A stretch of 64,000 bases of DNA from Streptococcus suis (GCF_902702775.1 NZ_LR738724.1:248001-312000); one strand, 5' to 3'. Numbered from the stretch's first letter, positions 1-9,945 are shown. Numbers and translations are program-made. Notes: a model not told the origin generated them from the letters alone.

Positions 1-62
1 CATTGTTATTGAAAGACATGATGAGTCATATGATTGAACTTTATAAACGAGGTGATAAGTAA
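1..62 (+). CDS. lacF: lacF 3' end, lactose PTS EIIA (partial)
   Basis: Only the last 19 codons are in the window, read in the frame starting at base 3 and ending [14 protein letters not shown]. The stop TAA (60-62) shares one base with the ATG of lacE in a TAATG overlap, the usual lacF-lacE arrangement in streptococcal lac operons. EIIA(Lac) passes phosphate from HPr to the EIIB domain of LacE. The identity rests mainly on position, because too little protein is visible for a domain call. Confidence 0.7.
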   Translation, partial: LLLKDMMSHMIELYKRGDK

Positions 63-1741
63 TGAATAAATTGATTGAATTCATTGAGAAAGGGAAGCCT
101 TTCTTTGAAAAGATTTCGAGAAACCCTTATTTAAGGGCTATCCGTGATGGTTTTATCGCAGCCATGCCAGTTATTTTGTTCTCAAGTATCTTCCTATTGG
201 TAGCTTTCGTGCCTAATATCTTTGGATTTACTTGGTCTGATGAAGCGGTTGCGGCCATCATGAAACCTTACGGTTACACAATGGGGATTGTGGCTATCCT
301 AGTTGCAGGAACGACAGCAAAATCTTTGACAGATGCTTTTAACCGTCAATTGCCAAAAACCAATCAAATCAACTTCATTTCAACCATGATTGCCTCAATT
401 TCAGGTTTCCTATTACTGGCTTCTGACGGTATTGAAGGTGGGTTTGCCAATGGTTACATGGGAACTAAGGGTCTTTTGACAGCCTTTCTAGCCGCCTTCA
501 TTACAGTTAATATCTATAAGGTCTGCGTGAAAAACAATGTCACCATTCGTATGCCAGATGAAGTTCCACCGAACGTATCCCAGGCATTTAAAGATGTGAT
601 TCCATATGCATTGTCTATCTTTGTCTTGTATGGAATCGATCTTGCGACACGTCAACTGGTTGGAACAAACGTTGCTGAGGCTATTCTGAAATTATTTGAG
701 CCACTATTTACAGCAGCAGACGGTTATGTGGGTATTACCATTATCTTTGGTGCCTATGCCTTGTTCTGGTTTGTCGGGATTCATGGTCCATCAATTGTTG
801 AGCCAGCAATTGCAGCTATTACTTATGCTAATATTGAAACCAACTTCCAGCTTTTGCAGGCGGGTCAACACGCGGATAAAATCCTGACTTCAGGTACTCA
901 AATGTTTATCGTGACAATGGGTGGTACAGGTGCTACCTTGGTTGTGCCATTCATGTTTATGTGGTTGACTAAGTCTAAACGAAACAAAGCAATTGGACGT
1001 GCTTCAGTTGTTCCAACCTTCTTTGGTGTAAACGAACCAATCTTGTTTGGTGCACCACTCGTACTCAACCCTGTATTCTTTGTTCCATTTATTTTAGCTC
1101 CAATTGCTAACGTATGGATTTTCAAATTCTTTGTTGATACGCTAAAAATGAACAGTTTCAGCGTCAACTTACCATGGACAACTCCAGGACCATTGGGCAT
1201 TGTAATGGGAACAAACTTTGCTCCACTCGCCTTTGCACTAGCTGTCTTGTTGGTCGTTGTCGATGTACTTATCTATTATCCATTCTTGAAAGTTTATGAT
1301 GAGCAAATTCTTGCTGAGGAACAATCAGGTAAAGTTGAAAATAGCTTGAAAGAGAAAGTGGCAGCTAACTTCAATACTGCCAAGGCGGATGCTATTCTTG
1401 AAAAAGCTGCAGTCGATACCGAAATTTCTGAACAAACAAACGTTCTGGTACTTTGTGCAGGAGGCGGTACAAGTGGATTGCTTGCTAACGCGTTAACTAA
1501 AGCCGCAAAAGAATACGGTGTTCCAGTCACAGCAACAGCAGGAAGCTATGGTGCTCACCGTGAGATTTTACCAGAATATCAATTGGTTATCCTTGCACCT
1601 CAGGTGGCATCAAACTACGAGGACATTAAACAAGAAACCGATGCATTGGGCATTAAACTCGCCAAAACTGAAGGTGCTCAATACATTAAACTCACACGTG
1701 ATGGTCAAGGTGCTCTTGACTTTGTCAAACAACAGTTCTAG
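62..1741 (+). CDS. lacE: lacE, lactose-specific PTS EIICB permease
   Basis: This membrane permease imports lactose and phosphorylates it to lactose-6-phosphate. The protein has 559 residues, the normal size for LacE. An EIIC membrane domain with many hydrophobic segments covers about residues 25-425, followed by a charged linker and a C-terminal EIIB domain from about 455. The phospho-acceptor Cys465 sits in the motif CAGGGTSG. Its start overlaps the lacF stop, so translation is probably coupled. It is followed by lacG and lacX, as in other streptococcal lac operons. The last base of its TAG stop is also the first base of a MITE-like inverted repeat, so the element abuts the reading frame without truncating it. 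Confidence 0.95.
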   Translation: MNKLIEFIEKGKPFFEKISRNPYLRAIRDGFIAAMPVILFSSIFLLVAFVPNIFGFTWSDEAVAAIMKPYGYTMGIVAILVAGTTAKSLTDAFNRQLPKTNQINFISTMIASISGFLLLASDGIEGGFANGYMGTKGLLTAFLAAFITVNIYKVCVKNNVTIRMPDEVPPNVSQAFKDVIPYALSIFVLYGIDLATRQLVGTNVAEAILKLFEPLFTAADGYVGITIIFGAYALFWFVGIHGPSIVEPAIAAITYANIETNFQLLQAGQHADKILTSGTQMFIVTMGGTGATLVVPFMFMWLTKSKRNKAIGRASVVPTFFGVNEPILFGAPLVLNPVFFVPFILAPIANVWIFKFFVDTLKMNSFSVNLPWTTPGPLGIVMGTNFAPLAFALAVLLVVVDVLIYYPFLKVYDEQILAEEQSGKVENSLKEKVAANFNTAKADAILEKAAVDTEISEQTNVLVLCAGGGTSGLLANALTKAAKEYGVPVTATAGSYGAHREILPEYQLVILAPQVASNYEDIKQETDALGIKLAKTEGAQYIKLTRDGQGALDFVKQQF

Positions 1742-1899
1742 AACCTGTATTCACAGTTCAGCACTTCCATCTAAGGCTAGTTTTTCAGCTACTCATCGTT
1801 AGTTTTTTTCAAAATACAGTCAGTATTCCCTCAAAAACTGCCTTGATTAGCGAAAAACTATCTCTTATATACAAGTACTTCACTTGTGAATACAGGTTC
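1741..1899. mobile_element. MITE-like 159-bp inverted-repeat element
   Basis: The segment is bounded by perfect 15-bp inverted repeats, GAACCTGTATTCACA at 1741-1755 and its complement at 1885-1899. The halves stay roughly complementary inward (for example AAGGC-AGTTTTT against AAAAACTGCCTT) to a small palindrome near 1811-1825, so the whole element can fold into one long hairpin. There is no transposase. This form suits a non-autonomous miniature element or a fossil of one; a clear target-site duplication is not visible. It lies between lacE and lacG, genes that are normally close together. Confidence 0.6.
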
Positions 1900-1905
1900 T
1901 TAATC

Positions 1906-1952
1906 AAAAGGGGGAGGGAGTTATAAATCTCCAACTCCTACCCCTTTTATCG
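1906..1952 (+). terminator. Hairpin with T-run between lacE and lacG
   Basis: The arms AAAAGGGGGAGGGAGTT and AACTCCTACCCCTTTT pair with one bulge and one mismatch, and a short T-run follows. It could act as an intrinsic terminator or attenuator lowering lacG-lacX expression relative to lacE. It is inside the operon, so read-through or a second promoter is implied. Confidence 0.5.
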
Positions 1953-2035
1953 TCATTTGGTTTATCTTTTATTACTTCGTTAACTCGCTTTGCCGTACTC
2001 TAGTACAGCCTGCATCTCGTTGCCTAGTACTAAAA
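1947..2035 (+). repeat. BOX-like dispersed repeat, copy upstream of lacG
   Basis: Bases 1947-1986 match the reverse complement of 40410-40449 at 38 of 40 positions. The following part (TTAACTC ... ACTCTAGTACA ... GTTGCCTAGT) resembles segments near 12702-12780 and 33803-33880. The family looks like streptococcal BOX elements, by memory of the boxA core. No coding potential was seen. Confidence 0.55.
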
Positions 2036-2054
2036 GCAAACCAAAAGACTTTAG

Positions 2055-3485
<1,431 letters not shown>

Positions 3486-3492
3486 AAAAAGT

Positions 3493-3534
3493 AAAACAAG
3501 GATGCTTAGCTCAAGTTAGCATCCTTGTTTTCAT
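3493..3534 (+). terminator. Intrinsic terminator after lacG
   Basis: The perfect 14-bp arms AAAACAAGGATGCT and AGCATCCTTGTTTT are separated by an 11-base loop, giving a strong stem with poly-A and poly-T edges. It may also work on the opposite strand. Some lacG transcripts probably end here, before lacX. Confidence 0.8.
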
Positions 3535-3552
3535 ATAAGGGAGGCAGTTTTT

Positions 3553-4452
3553 ATGCTCGAATTAAAAAATGAGAACTTAACAGTACAATTTTCTGAATTA
3601 GGTGGGCAAATTATTTCTATCAAAGACAAGGATGGTATCGAGTATCTTTGGCAAGGCGATCCGACCTATTGGAGTGGTCAAGCACCAGTTCTATTTCCGA
3701 TTTGTGGAAGTTTACGAAATGATTGGGCTATCTATGAACCTGCAGAAAGACCGACATTTACAGGTACAATTCCAAGGCATGGACTTGTGCGAAAAATGAT
3801 GTTCAAAAATGTAAGAATAACTGAAAATTCTGTGGAATTTTCTATTTCATCAAATGAGGAAACCGTAAAAAATTACCCATTTGAATTTGAACTTTCCATT
3901 AACTACTCCCTATTTGGCAATACAATTCGAACTGAATATCAGGTGAAAAATCTTGAAGGACATAGAAAGCTACCTTACTTTATTGGGGGTCACCCAGGTT
4001 TTAATTGTCCTTTGTTGGATGGTGAGAGTTATGAAGACTATTATTTAGAATTTGAAAAAGTAGAATCTTGTACAGTACCTAGAAGTTTTCCAGAAACTGG
4101 CTTACTTGATCTACGAGATCGTCGGTCATTCTTGGAAAATCAAAAGACCTTGGATTTGTCCTATCAACTGTTTGAGCATGATGCCGTAACATTGGATCAA
4201 TTAGCATCGCGAAAGGTAACTTTGAAATCAAAAAATCATCAGAAGACTCTTTCGATTGCATTTGATGATTTTCCATATTTAGTGATTTGGTCAACCACAA
4301 ATCAGAGTCCCTTTATTGCATTAGAACCTTGGAGCGGACTCTCTACATCACTGGAAGAATCTGATATATTCAATGCCAAGCGAAATATTAGTTATGTGGC
4401 TCCAAAAGAAGTTGATAAAAAACATTTTGATATTATTATCGACATAGATTAA
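3553..4452 (+). CDS. lacX: lacX, aldose 1-epimerase-family protein
   Basis: The 299-residue protein belongs to the galactose mutarotase-like superfamily, recognised from the N-terminal GGQIISIKDKDG segment, a central FIGGHPGFNCPL motif carrying a catalytic-type His, and a C-terminal ALEPWSG motif. It follows lacG, which is the position of lacX in lactococcal and streptococcal lac operons. LacX is presumed to interconvert sugar anomers, but its exact substrate is not established. The start is supported by GGGAGG about 10 bases upstream. It can be transcribed with lacG only by read-through of the intervening terminator. Confidence 0.85.
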   Translation: MLELKNENLTVQFSELGGQIISIKDKDGIEYLWQGDPTYWSGQAPVLFPICGSLRNDWAIYEPAERPTFTGTIPRHGLVRKMMFKNVRITENSVEFSISSNEETVKNYPFEFELSINYSLFGNTIRTEYQVKNLEGHRKLPYFIGGHPGFNCPLLDGESYEDYYLEFEKVESCTVPRSFPETGLLDLRDRRSFLENQKTLDLSYQLFEHDAVTLDQLASRKVTLKSKNHQKTLSIAFDDFPYLVIWSTTNQSPFIALEPWSGLSTSLEESDIFNAKRNISYVAPKEVDKKHFDIIIDID

Positions 4453-4477
4453 ACTTAAAATTCAGATAGTGAAGCTA

Positions 4478-4525
4478 CTCTCAAGCCGTTTTATTTGAAA
4501 AGAAATAAACGGTTTGGGAGTTTTT
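4478..4525 (+). terminator. Terminator at the end of the lac operon
   Basis: The arms CTCTCAAGCCGTTT and AAACGGTTTGGGAG pair with two mismatches, followed by TTTTT. It closes the lac operon and marks the left edge of the AT-rich accessory patch. Confidence 0.75.
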
Positions 4526-4637
4526 ACATTCATAATTAATGATTCAGAATTTGTTTTGGGTATTTTGGATCAGATATTGAGTTAGATAAAAAATTCTAAT
4601 ATAATTATAGTGATGGTATCTGGAGAGGACTTGTAAA

Positions 4638-5183
4638 ATGAGTTATTGTGTTGCGAGAAAGAAACCAAATGATATAGATGTAAAGCGTCATCTGCGTGAA
4701 GTGAATTTTTTATGTCCACTATGCAAAAAAGACTTACAGCCAAATGGACAGAAGAAAGGGAACAAACTTTATGAGATAGCTCATATTTATCCGAATAGTC
4801 CAACTCCACATCAGCAAAAAGAACTTATTAATGTGGAGAAACTTGGAAATAATTCAGAGTCGTTTGAGAATAAGATAGCTTTGTGTAAAGATTGTCATTC
4901 AACCCAAGATTATAATACCACTAAAGAAGATTATCAGAAATTATTGAAGATAAAAAAAGAATGCTTAAATGAATCAGCAATAAGAGATATTTTGAATCAA
5001 GAAATACTCGAACAAGATATAGCAAATATAGTAGATAGGCTTACCAAGTTAACAGATGATGAAATTGATAGTGTGATTGATTTAAATTATGATGTAGTAA
5101 AAATTGAAAACAAGTTTGAACTTAATGAGAGTAGTCAATTAAAAAGAAAAATAAAAAATAATGTTAGAGAGTATTATCTTTGA
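4638..5183 (+). CDS. HNH-nuclease-like protein, probably truncated
   Basis: The protein has 181 residues. The zinc-binding HNH arrangement is visible: Cys26-x2-Cys29, then EIAHIYP with His49, then Asn78 and CKDCH (Cys83, Cys86, His87). HNH nucleases cut DNA or RNA. After residue 95 comes a helical, charged region ending KIKNNVREYYL, which resembles the start of a C-terminal partner-binding module seen on effectors of ABC-three-component defence systems (from memory, unconfirmed), so the protein may be cut short. The gene stands alone, is more AT-rich than its neighbours, and is preceded by GGAGAGGA. A decayed defence or mobile-element gene is the likeliest reading. Confidence 0.55.
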   Translation: MSYCVARKKPNDIDVKRHLREVNFLCPLCKKDLQPNGQKKGNKLYEIAHIYPNSPTPHQQKELINVEKLGNNSESFENKIALCKDCHSTQDYNTTKEDYQKLLKIKKECLNESAIRDILNQEILEQDIANIVDRLTKLTDDEIDSVIDLNYDVVKIENKFELNESSQLKRKIKNNVREYYL

Positions 5184-5553
5184 TGAATGAAAAACTATCT
5201 CGAAATTGAGATAGCTGACTAGTCTATTTTATGGTGTTAATTGGTGTCAATTTTATCCAAATCAGTGGATTTTAGTCCATTTTCATGGAAGTTTCATTTT
5301 CGTAAATGTTGATATAGCGGGATTTGTAAGGGGTGAGAATTCTTCGTTTTCAATAGCGAAATTCTCAAAACGTTAATCTGCTTGTTCAAATTATCGTACA
5401 ACGCAAACACTTCTCAATTTTGGGAAGTGTTTTTTGACATTTTTTAGTAAAATATATGTCGCTTTACCTATGTTTGTTTTAGGTTGTTGCTTAAATGCTA
5501 GCTTCCATCCTCTGTTCCTTTTGTTATAGAATGTCCGATTACGTAAACAAATC
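5184..5553. other. Non-coding AT-rich spacer with hairpins
   Basis: No credible gene was found. It holds a short stem at about 5192-5212 (CTATCTC/GAGATAG) just after the HNH gene, and an imperfect palindrome at about 5334-5367 built on GAGAATT/AATTCTC. It also holds the terminator listed separately. It looks like residue of past insertion and deletion. Confidence 0.5.
5406..5436 (+). terminator. Intrinsic terminator
   Basis: The stem AACACTTC/GAAGTGTT has a loop of about ten bases and is followed by six T. It lies 220 bases after the HNH gene, with no other plus-strand gene between. Confidence 0.7.
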
Positions 5554-5587
5554 ATGCAAATGCATTTATTTTGAAATGTATTTGCAT
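5554..5587. promoter_or_regulatory. Palindromic operator of the RelB/DinJ-like gene
   Basis: The 14-bp arms ATGCAAATGCATTT (5554-5567) and AAATGTATTTGCAT (5574-5587) match with a single mismatch around a 6-base centre. The right arm covers the -35 box of the following promoter. This suits autorepression by a ribbon-helix-helix antitoxin-type protein. Confidence 0.65.
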
Positions 5588-5610
5588 AAAATAAAGCGAT
5601 GTGCTATAAT
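5582..5610 (+). promoter_or_regulatory. Sigma-70 promoter of the RelB/DinJ-like gene
   Basis: TTGCAT (5582-5587), a 17-base spacer and TATAAT (5605-5610) form a near-consensus promoter 31 bases before the start codon. The -35 box lies inside the palindromic operator. Confidence 0.75.
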
Positions 5611-5641
5611 TGAACCATAAATAGAACGGAGGAGCAAGATA

Positions 5642-6382
5642 ATGAAAAACATTCAAGTTCGTGTAGACGACTATGTGAAGGACGAAGCGGATAAGTTATT
5701 TAAAGCCTTAGGAACAACGACAAACGAAGCTATAAAGATTTTTTTAAAAATGTCTCTAAATAACAAGGGATTTCCATTTCCTATTAGGATAGAATCCGAT
5801 AATATGTTGGATAGGATTGAAGGGAAAATGTTACCTTTGTCAGACGAAATGATTGCAGAGGCTTATCCCTCAATTGTAGGGGAATTTTATAGAAATGCCG
5901 AATTCGACGAAGGGGTTATAGATGAAATAGTCCAATTAAAAGGTTTTTTAGATGAGTACTCTGGAGAAGAAGAGGTGGATTTGGCAGAGGCTCACTTGAA
6001 AATTATTGATATAATCAAACAAGATTTATTGATGGTTGCAGATGCAGATTCTGGAGATTATGAATTAGTTGCATGGCATTTGACACAAACGGACTTACTG
6101 GAAGATGTAGAAAAAGTAGCTATTTTAGATGAATACTTTGTTTTTAGTAGACAGATTTCTGCAAGTATGAGGGTGCAATTATTTATGAACTCAGTTTTGC
6201 CCTATTTGGCAGATAGAGAGGTTGAATTGCTTGCGTTTATGAATGCTGGTTTTTGGAGAACAGAACAAATTGAGGAACAGAAAGCATTGCTATTGGCATT
6301 TAAAGAATGCGGTATTGAAGTAATTAGTAGAGGACAAAGTTGGGGTGAAATGATACATTTTGTTGATTTAAGAGTGATATAG
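5642..6382 (+). CDS. RelB/DinJ-like N-terminus fused to unknown domain
   Basis: The protein has 246 residues. Residues 1-52 (IQVRVDDYVKDEADKLFKALG ... AIKIFLKMSL, split here) look like the DNA-binding ribbon-helix-helix of RelB/DinJ antitoxins, normally proteins of about 90 residues. The remaining roughly 190 residues, acidic and helix-rich, are unrecognised. No YafQ/RelE-like toxin gene lies next to it. A GGAGGAG ribosome site and a promoter with a palindromic operator precede it, which indicates a live, autoregulated gene. It may be a stand-alone regulator, or an antitoxin whose C-terminal part has another role. The RelB call is moderate; the function is unknown. Confidence 0.6.
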   Translation: MKNIQVRVDDYVKDEADKLFKALGTTTNEAIKIFLKMSLNNKGFPFPIRIESDNMLDRIEGKMLPLSDEMIAEAYPSIVGEFYRNAEFDEGVIDEIVQLKGFLDEYSGEEEVDLAEAHLKIIDIIKQDLLMVADADSGDYELVAWHLTQTDLLEDVEKVAILDEYFVFSRQISASMRVQLFMNSVLPYLADREVELLAFMNAGFWRTEQIEEQKALLLAFKECGIEVISRGQSWGEMIHFVDLRVI

Positions 6383-6520
6383 TCTATTATGGAATGCTTA
6401 GAGAAGATCTATCTTAAAAAGGAAAACATAAGATTGAACAGGCTATGATAGATTTAGCAGAAATAATTATTTGATTTATTTTAATCAGTTAAAATTCAGT
6501 TATTTTGCTAAAATCAAAAG

Positions 6521-6556
6521 AAAAAAGCCTTTGAAACGTTGATTTCATAGGCTTTC
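6521..6556 (-). terminator. Terminator of rpmF-rpmG (minus strand)
   Basis: The stem AAAGCCTTTGAAA/TTTCATAGGCTTT lies 12 bases past the rpmG stop on the minus strand and ends in an A-rich plus-strand run (T-run in the transcript). Confidence 0.75.
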
Positions 6557-6567
6557 TGTATGTTGTC

Positions 6568-6717
6568 TTATTTTACCTCAGTAAAAATCACGTGCTTACG
6601 CAATTTTGGTGAGTATTTTTTCAATTGAAGACGGTCTGGAGTGTTACGTTTGTTTTTTGAAGTAAGGTACAAACGCTCACCAGATTCTTTGTGTTCAAGT
6701 GTAATATTTACGCGCAT
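6568..6717 (-). CDS. rpmG: rpmG, 50S ribosomal protein L33
   Basis: The 49-residue product begins [17 protein letters not shown] and ends [12 protein letters not shown], a typical L33 without the zinc-binding CxxC pairs (the C-minus, zinc-independent type). It is a small protein of the large ribosomal subunit. A strong AAGGGAG site lies just upstream, and rpmF ends 15 bases before the start, so the two are co-transcribed. The 3' end of rpmG is a known insertion target for streptococcal integrative elements, which fits the accessory patch immediately beyond it. Confidence 0.95.
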   Translation of the reverse strand: MRVNITLEHKESGERLYLTSKNKRNTPDRLQLKKYSPKLRKHVIFTEVK

Positions 6718-6732
6718 GGTATCTCCCTTCTA

Positions 6733-6915
6733 TTATTCAGCTGAAGCAGCCTTAGCGATTTTACGTCCTTTGTAGTATCCTTTCAAAGATACACGGTGTG
6801 AACGTGAGTAATCTCCAGTAGTTTCATCAAATTTCACAGTTGGAGCTGCTACTTTATAGTGAGTACGACGTTTGTTTTTCTTCGCTTTTGAAGTGCGACG
6901 TGCAGGTACTGCCAT
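6733..6915 (-). CDS. rpmF: rpmF, 50S ribosomal protein L32
   Basis: The 60-residue basic protein begins [20 protein letters not shown], the standard L32 N-terminus, and binds 23S rRNA in the large subunit. The zinc-ligand cysteines of some L32 proteins are absent, so this is the cysteine-free type, matching the cysteine-free L33 next door. A GGAGGAAG ribosome site precedes the ATG. The leader contains a small GGGGCTTAGCCC hairpin (about 6940-6952). It heads the two-gene rpmF-rpmG unit. Confidence 0.96.
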
Positions 6916-7051
6916 TTCTTTCTTCCTCCATTAAATGTCAGGGCTAAGCCCCTTTTAAATCTAAAATAGTGCGTATGACTTTCGTCAACTTTAACAGTAT
7001 AACAAAAGTTTTTTGTAAAGTAAAGTTACTTGACAGATTTTTTTCACTTTT

Positions 7052-7189
7052 TTGGAAAATAGCAGAGCATTTATGGTAAAATAAGGAGGATTGCAAGGCT
7101 CGACTGGTAGAGTTTGAGCCCTTAAGACTTAATTTGGAAAGGAAGAAGCACAACTTCGGGCGACATAAGTTGGCTTTATATACTTTAGT
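7052..7189 (+). promoter_or_regulatory. hisS promoter and structured leader
   Basis: An extended -10 element TATGGTAAAAT lies at about 7072-7082, with a weak TTGGAA -35 upstream. The predicted leader of about 100 bases contains GGCTC/GAGCC and CAACTT/AAGTTG stems (the latter 7151-7172). The only Shine-Dalgarno-like sequence (GGAAAGGAAG, about 7137-7146) lies before the second hairpin, more than 40 bases from the start codon. No T-box motif was seen. Confidence 0.45.
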
Positions 7190-8473
7190 ATGAAACTTCA
7201 AAAACCTAAAGGAACACAGGATTTACTACCGCAGGATTCTGCCAAATGGCAGTATGTGGAAAACTTTACCCGCAGCATTTTCAAACAGTACAATTACGCT
7301 GAGATTCGCACACCAATCTTCGAGCATTATGAGGTGATCAGCCGTTCGGTTGGCGATACGACAGACATTGTGACCAAGGAGATGTACGATTTCTATGACA
7401 AGGGAGAGCGTCATATCACCCTCCGTCCAGAAGGTACGGCACCCGTTGTTCGTTCTTATGTAGAAAATAAGCTCTTTGCCCCAGAAGTGCAAAAGCCAGC
7501 TAAGTTCTATTACATGGGCCCAATGTTCCGCTATGAGCGTCCGCAGGCAGGTCGTCTCCGTCAGTTCCACCAGATTGGTGTGGAGTGCTTTGGTTCCAAT
7601 AACCCAGCGACAGACGTAGAAACCATTGCTATGGCCTATCACTTCTTTGAAGAGTTGGGGATCAAGGACATTCGCCTCCACCTCAACAGTCTGGGCAATC
7701 CAGAGAGTCGTGCCGCCTACCGCCAGGCTTTGATTGACTATCTGACGCCGCTCAAGGCCCAGCTTTCCAAGGATAGCCAGCGCCGTCTAGAAGAAAATCC
7801 TTTGCGTGTGTTGGATTCCAAGGAAAAAGAAGACAAGGTCGCAGTGGAAAATGCACCATCCATCTTAGATTACTTGGACGAAGAAAGTACCGCCCACTTC
7901 GAAGCAGTCAAGTCCATGCTGGACAGCTTAGGCATTGCTTATGTGATTGACACCAACATGGTGCGTGGTTTGGACTACTATAACCATACTATTTTCGAGT
8001 TTATGACCGAGGTAGGTGGCAACGACCTGACCATCTGTGCCGGCGGTCGTTACGACGGTTTGGTGTCCTATTTCGGTGGACCAGAAACACCAGCCTTCGG
8101 CTTTGGTATGGGGATTGAGCGCCTCATCCTAGTCCTTGAAAAGCAAGGCATCGAGCTCCCTCTCGACACCCAGCTAGATGTCTACATCGCAGTTTTAGGT
8201 CAGGAGGCCAATGGCGGAGCGCTCGAGTTGGTTCAAGCCATCCGCAAGCAAGGCTTCCGAGCAGAGCGAGATTACCTTGACCGCAAGCTTAAGGCTCAGT
8301 TTAAATCAGCAGATGTTTTTGGAGCTAAGGCCATCATTACCCTGGGTGGTAGCGAAATCGAATCTGGACAGGTTGTGGTTAAAAATAACCAGACAAGAAG
8401 TCAAGTTGAAACAAGCTTGGAAGCACTCAAAACAGATTTCGCAAGTATTTTAGAAGAATTGGAGAAGCAGTAG
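7190..8473 (+). CDS. hisS: hisS, histidyl-tRNA synthetase
   Basis: This class II synthetase charges tRNA-His. The 427-residue length is typical. Motif 2 region [10 protein letters not shown], the histidine-specific signature [20 protein letters not shown] and the motif 3 segment GFGMGIERL are all present, followed by an anticodon-binding domain from about residue 335. The start [11 protein letters not shown] is canonical, and an in-frame stop upstream excludes a longer protein. There is no Shine-Dalgarno sequence at the normal distance; a hairpin sits where it would be expected. A terminator follows directly. Confidence 0.97.
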   Translation: MKLQKPKGTQDLLPQDSAKWQYVENFTRSIFKQYNYAEIRTPIFEHYEVISRSVGDTTDIVTKEMYDFYDKGERHITLRPEGTAPVVRSYVENKLFAPEVQKPAKFYYMGPMFRYERPQAGRLRQFHQIGVECFGSNNPATDVETIAMAYHFFEELGIKDIRLHLNSLGNPESRAAYRQALIDYLTPLKAQLSKDSQRRLEENPLRVLDSKEKEDKVAVENAPSILDYLDEESTAHFEAVKSMLDSLGIAYVIDTNMVRGLDYYNHTIFEFMTEVGGNDLTICAGGRYDGLVSYFGGPETPAFGFGMGIERLILVLEKQGIELPLDTQLDVYIAVLGQEANGGALELVQAIRKQGFRAERDYLDRKLKAQFKSADVFGAKAIITLGGSEIESGQVVVKNNQTRSQVETSLEALKTDFASILEELEKQ

Positions 8474-8492
8474 TCTAGGCTGCTTCTTTTTT
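8464..8492 (+). terminator. hisS terminator
   Basis: The stem GAAGCAG/CTGCTTC overlaps the hisS stop codon and is followed by TTTTTT. Confidence 0.8.
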
Positions 8493-8503
8493 ATTTTAGA
8501 AAG

Positions 8504-8536
8504 CAAAAAAAGAAGCGATTGGATGATCACTTCTTG
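8504..8536 (-). terminator. adhP terminator (minus strand)
   Basis: The stem AGAAGCGA/TCACTTCT, with one mismatch, has a plus-strand A-run on its left, which is a T-run in the adhP transcript. Confidence 0.6.
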
Positions 8537-8554
8537 AAAATAGTGGAGAACGCA

Positions 8555-9580
8555 TTAGTGTGAGTGGCAGAAGTCTAAGACCATGCGACCTTGGATAGTT
8601 CCTGCTGCCATTTCATCAAAGACTGCTTCGGCATCTTCGACAGGACGTTTTTGAACGACTGGAACAACTAGTCCCATAGCACCGAAGTGGAAGGCCTCTT
8701 CTAAATCTTTACGAGTACCAACTAGTGAGCCGACCACTTTGATACCGTCTAGCACAGTCTTCACGATACTGAGGTCCATGTATTCAGATGGAAGTCCGAC
8801 AGCCACCACATAGCCACCAGCACGAACACTGTCAATAGCTTGGTTGAAGGCTACTTTGGAAACAGCTGTTACAACAGTAGAGTGTACACCGCCACCAGTA
8901 ATTTCTTTAATATATCCAGGAACATCTTCTACTTCAAGTCCGTTGATTGTCACATCTGCACCAACTTCTTTGGCGAGTTCCAATTTATCATTATTGATGT
9001 CTACGGCGATAACATGGGCGTTGAAGACTTTTTTAGCGTATTGTACAGCAAGGTTTCCGAGTCCACCAGCACCATAGATAGCAATCCATTGACCTGGTTC
9101 CAAGTGAGCTTCTTTAATCGCTTTGTAGCAAGTAACGCCAGCACAAGTGATCGAACTTGCTTGAGCTGGATCAAGACCTTCTGGAACTTTTACTGCATAG
9201 TCTGCTGTTACAATACATTGCTCAGCCATACCACCGTCAACAGAGTAGCCGGCATTTTTTACGGTACGGCAGAGAGTTTCGCGACCGGTTGTACAGTATT
9301 CACACATGCCACAGCCTTGGAAGAACCAAGCAACGCTGACACGGTCACCGACTTTTAGACTGGTAACACCAGGTGCGATTTCTGTAACAATACCGATTCC
9401 TTCGTGACCAAGCACGCGACCAGGAACCTTACCAAAATCACCATTGGCAACGTGGAGGTCAGTGTGACAAACACCACAGTACTCAATTTGGACCAAAGCC
9501 TCACCAGCTTCGAGTGGACGAAGTTCCTTATCGACAACGACAACACCAGTAGATTCTGGATTTACAACGACTGCTTTCAT
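8555..9580 (-). CDS. adhP: adhP, zinc-dependent alcohol dehydrogenase
   Basis: This 341-residue medium-chain dehydrogenase interconverts acetaldehyde and ethanol with NADH. The catalytic zinc ligands are in CGVCHTDLH and GHEGIG, the structural zinc cluster in [16 protein letters not shown], and the NAD-binding glycine motif is [14 protein letters not shown]. The start is preceded by AGGAGG. The upstream region carries a Rex-like palindrome shared in type with the adjacent adhE promoter, so both ethanol-forming genes are probably redox controlled. It is transcribed divergently from adhE. Confidence 0.94.
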   Translation of the reverse strand: MKAVVVNPESTGVVVVDKELRPLEAGEALVQIEYCGVCHTDLHVANGDFGKVPGRVLGHEGIGIVTEIAPGVTSLKVGDRVSVAWFFQGCGMCEYCTTGRETLCRTVKNAGYSVDGGMAEQCIVTADYAVKVPEGLDPAQASSITCAGVTCYKAIKEAHLEPGQWIAIYGAGGLGNLAVQYAKKVFNAHVIAVDINNDKLELAKEVGADVTINGLEVEDVPGYIKEITGGGVHSTVVTAVSKVAFNQAIDSVRAGGYVVAVGLPSEYMDLSIVKTVLDGIKVVGSLVGTRKDLEEAFHFGAMGLVVPVVQKRPVEDAEAVFDEMAAGTIQGRMVLDFCHSH

Positions 9581-9644
9581 AAGCAGACCTCCTGTTTTAA
9601 TATTTTATGTACATTTTTGGATGTGTTAATATAGTTGTTTTATA

Positions 9645-9662
9645 TTGTTAAGAATATCACAA
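9645..9662. promoter_or_regulatory. Rex-like operator upstream of adhP
   Basis: TTGTTAAGAATATCACAA fits the Rex pattern TTGTnA-n6-TnACAA. It lies 65 bases before the adhP start, in the promoter region. Rex represses fermentation genes when NADH is low. Confidence 0.65.
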
Positions 9663-9762
9663 TGTGGACAAAAATGCAAGAGTAGAAAAGAAGGGACAAA
9701 TGAATAAGAAATTGAAAATTATCACGTAATTACTACAATATTTTCAAAAAAATCTATTTACT

Positions 9763-9776
9763 TGGAAGCGTTTTCT
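9763..9776. promoter_or_regulatory. cre-like site in the adhP-adhE intergenic region
   Basis: TGGAAGCGTTTTCT is close to the CcpA consensus TGWAANCGNTNWCA. A second, weaker match (AGTAAGCGTTTTCT) is at 9897-9910. They suggest catabolite control of adhE, adhP or both. Confidence 0.5.
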
Positions 9777-9927
9777 TGATAAACTAGTATCGTAAATGTT
9801 AGAGAAAGAATAAATTATAAAGATTTGTCTTACTTTATGTATTTTTTGACTAAACAAAGCAGAAACAAATCTGAACGTTTTCTGAAAACGAGAAAAAGTA
9901 AGCGTTTTCTATAACAAAACAGAAAAA

Positions 9928-9945
9928 ATGTGAAAAAATTAACAA
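9928..9945. promoter_or_regulatory. Rex-like operator upstream of adhE -35
   Basis: ATGTGAAAAAATTAACAA differs from the Rex palindrome mainly in its first base. It lies just upstream of the adhE -35 box and pairs with the second site at 9985-10002. Confidence 0.6.

Noticed and set aside
1518..1802. 94-codon frame over the lacE end and the MITE-like element
   Set aside because: It lies out of frame inside the EIIB domain of lacE and runs through the inverted repeat; no ribosome site.
6383..6480. Short open frames after the RelB/DinJ-like gene
   Set aside because: Only fragments of about 13 codons (one reading IEQAMIDLAEIII) are present; they may be gene debris but cannot be supported.
6567..6733. 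Attachment-site duplication at rpmG
   Set aside because: I looked for a second copy of the rpmG 3' end in the adjacent accessory patch and saw none.
7083..7189. T-box riboswitch in the hisS leader
   Set aside because: The leader is short and lacks the conserved T-box sequence and a terminator-antiterminator pair.
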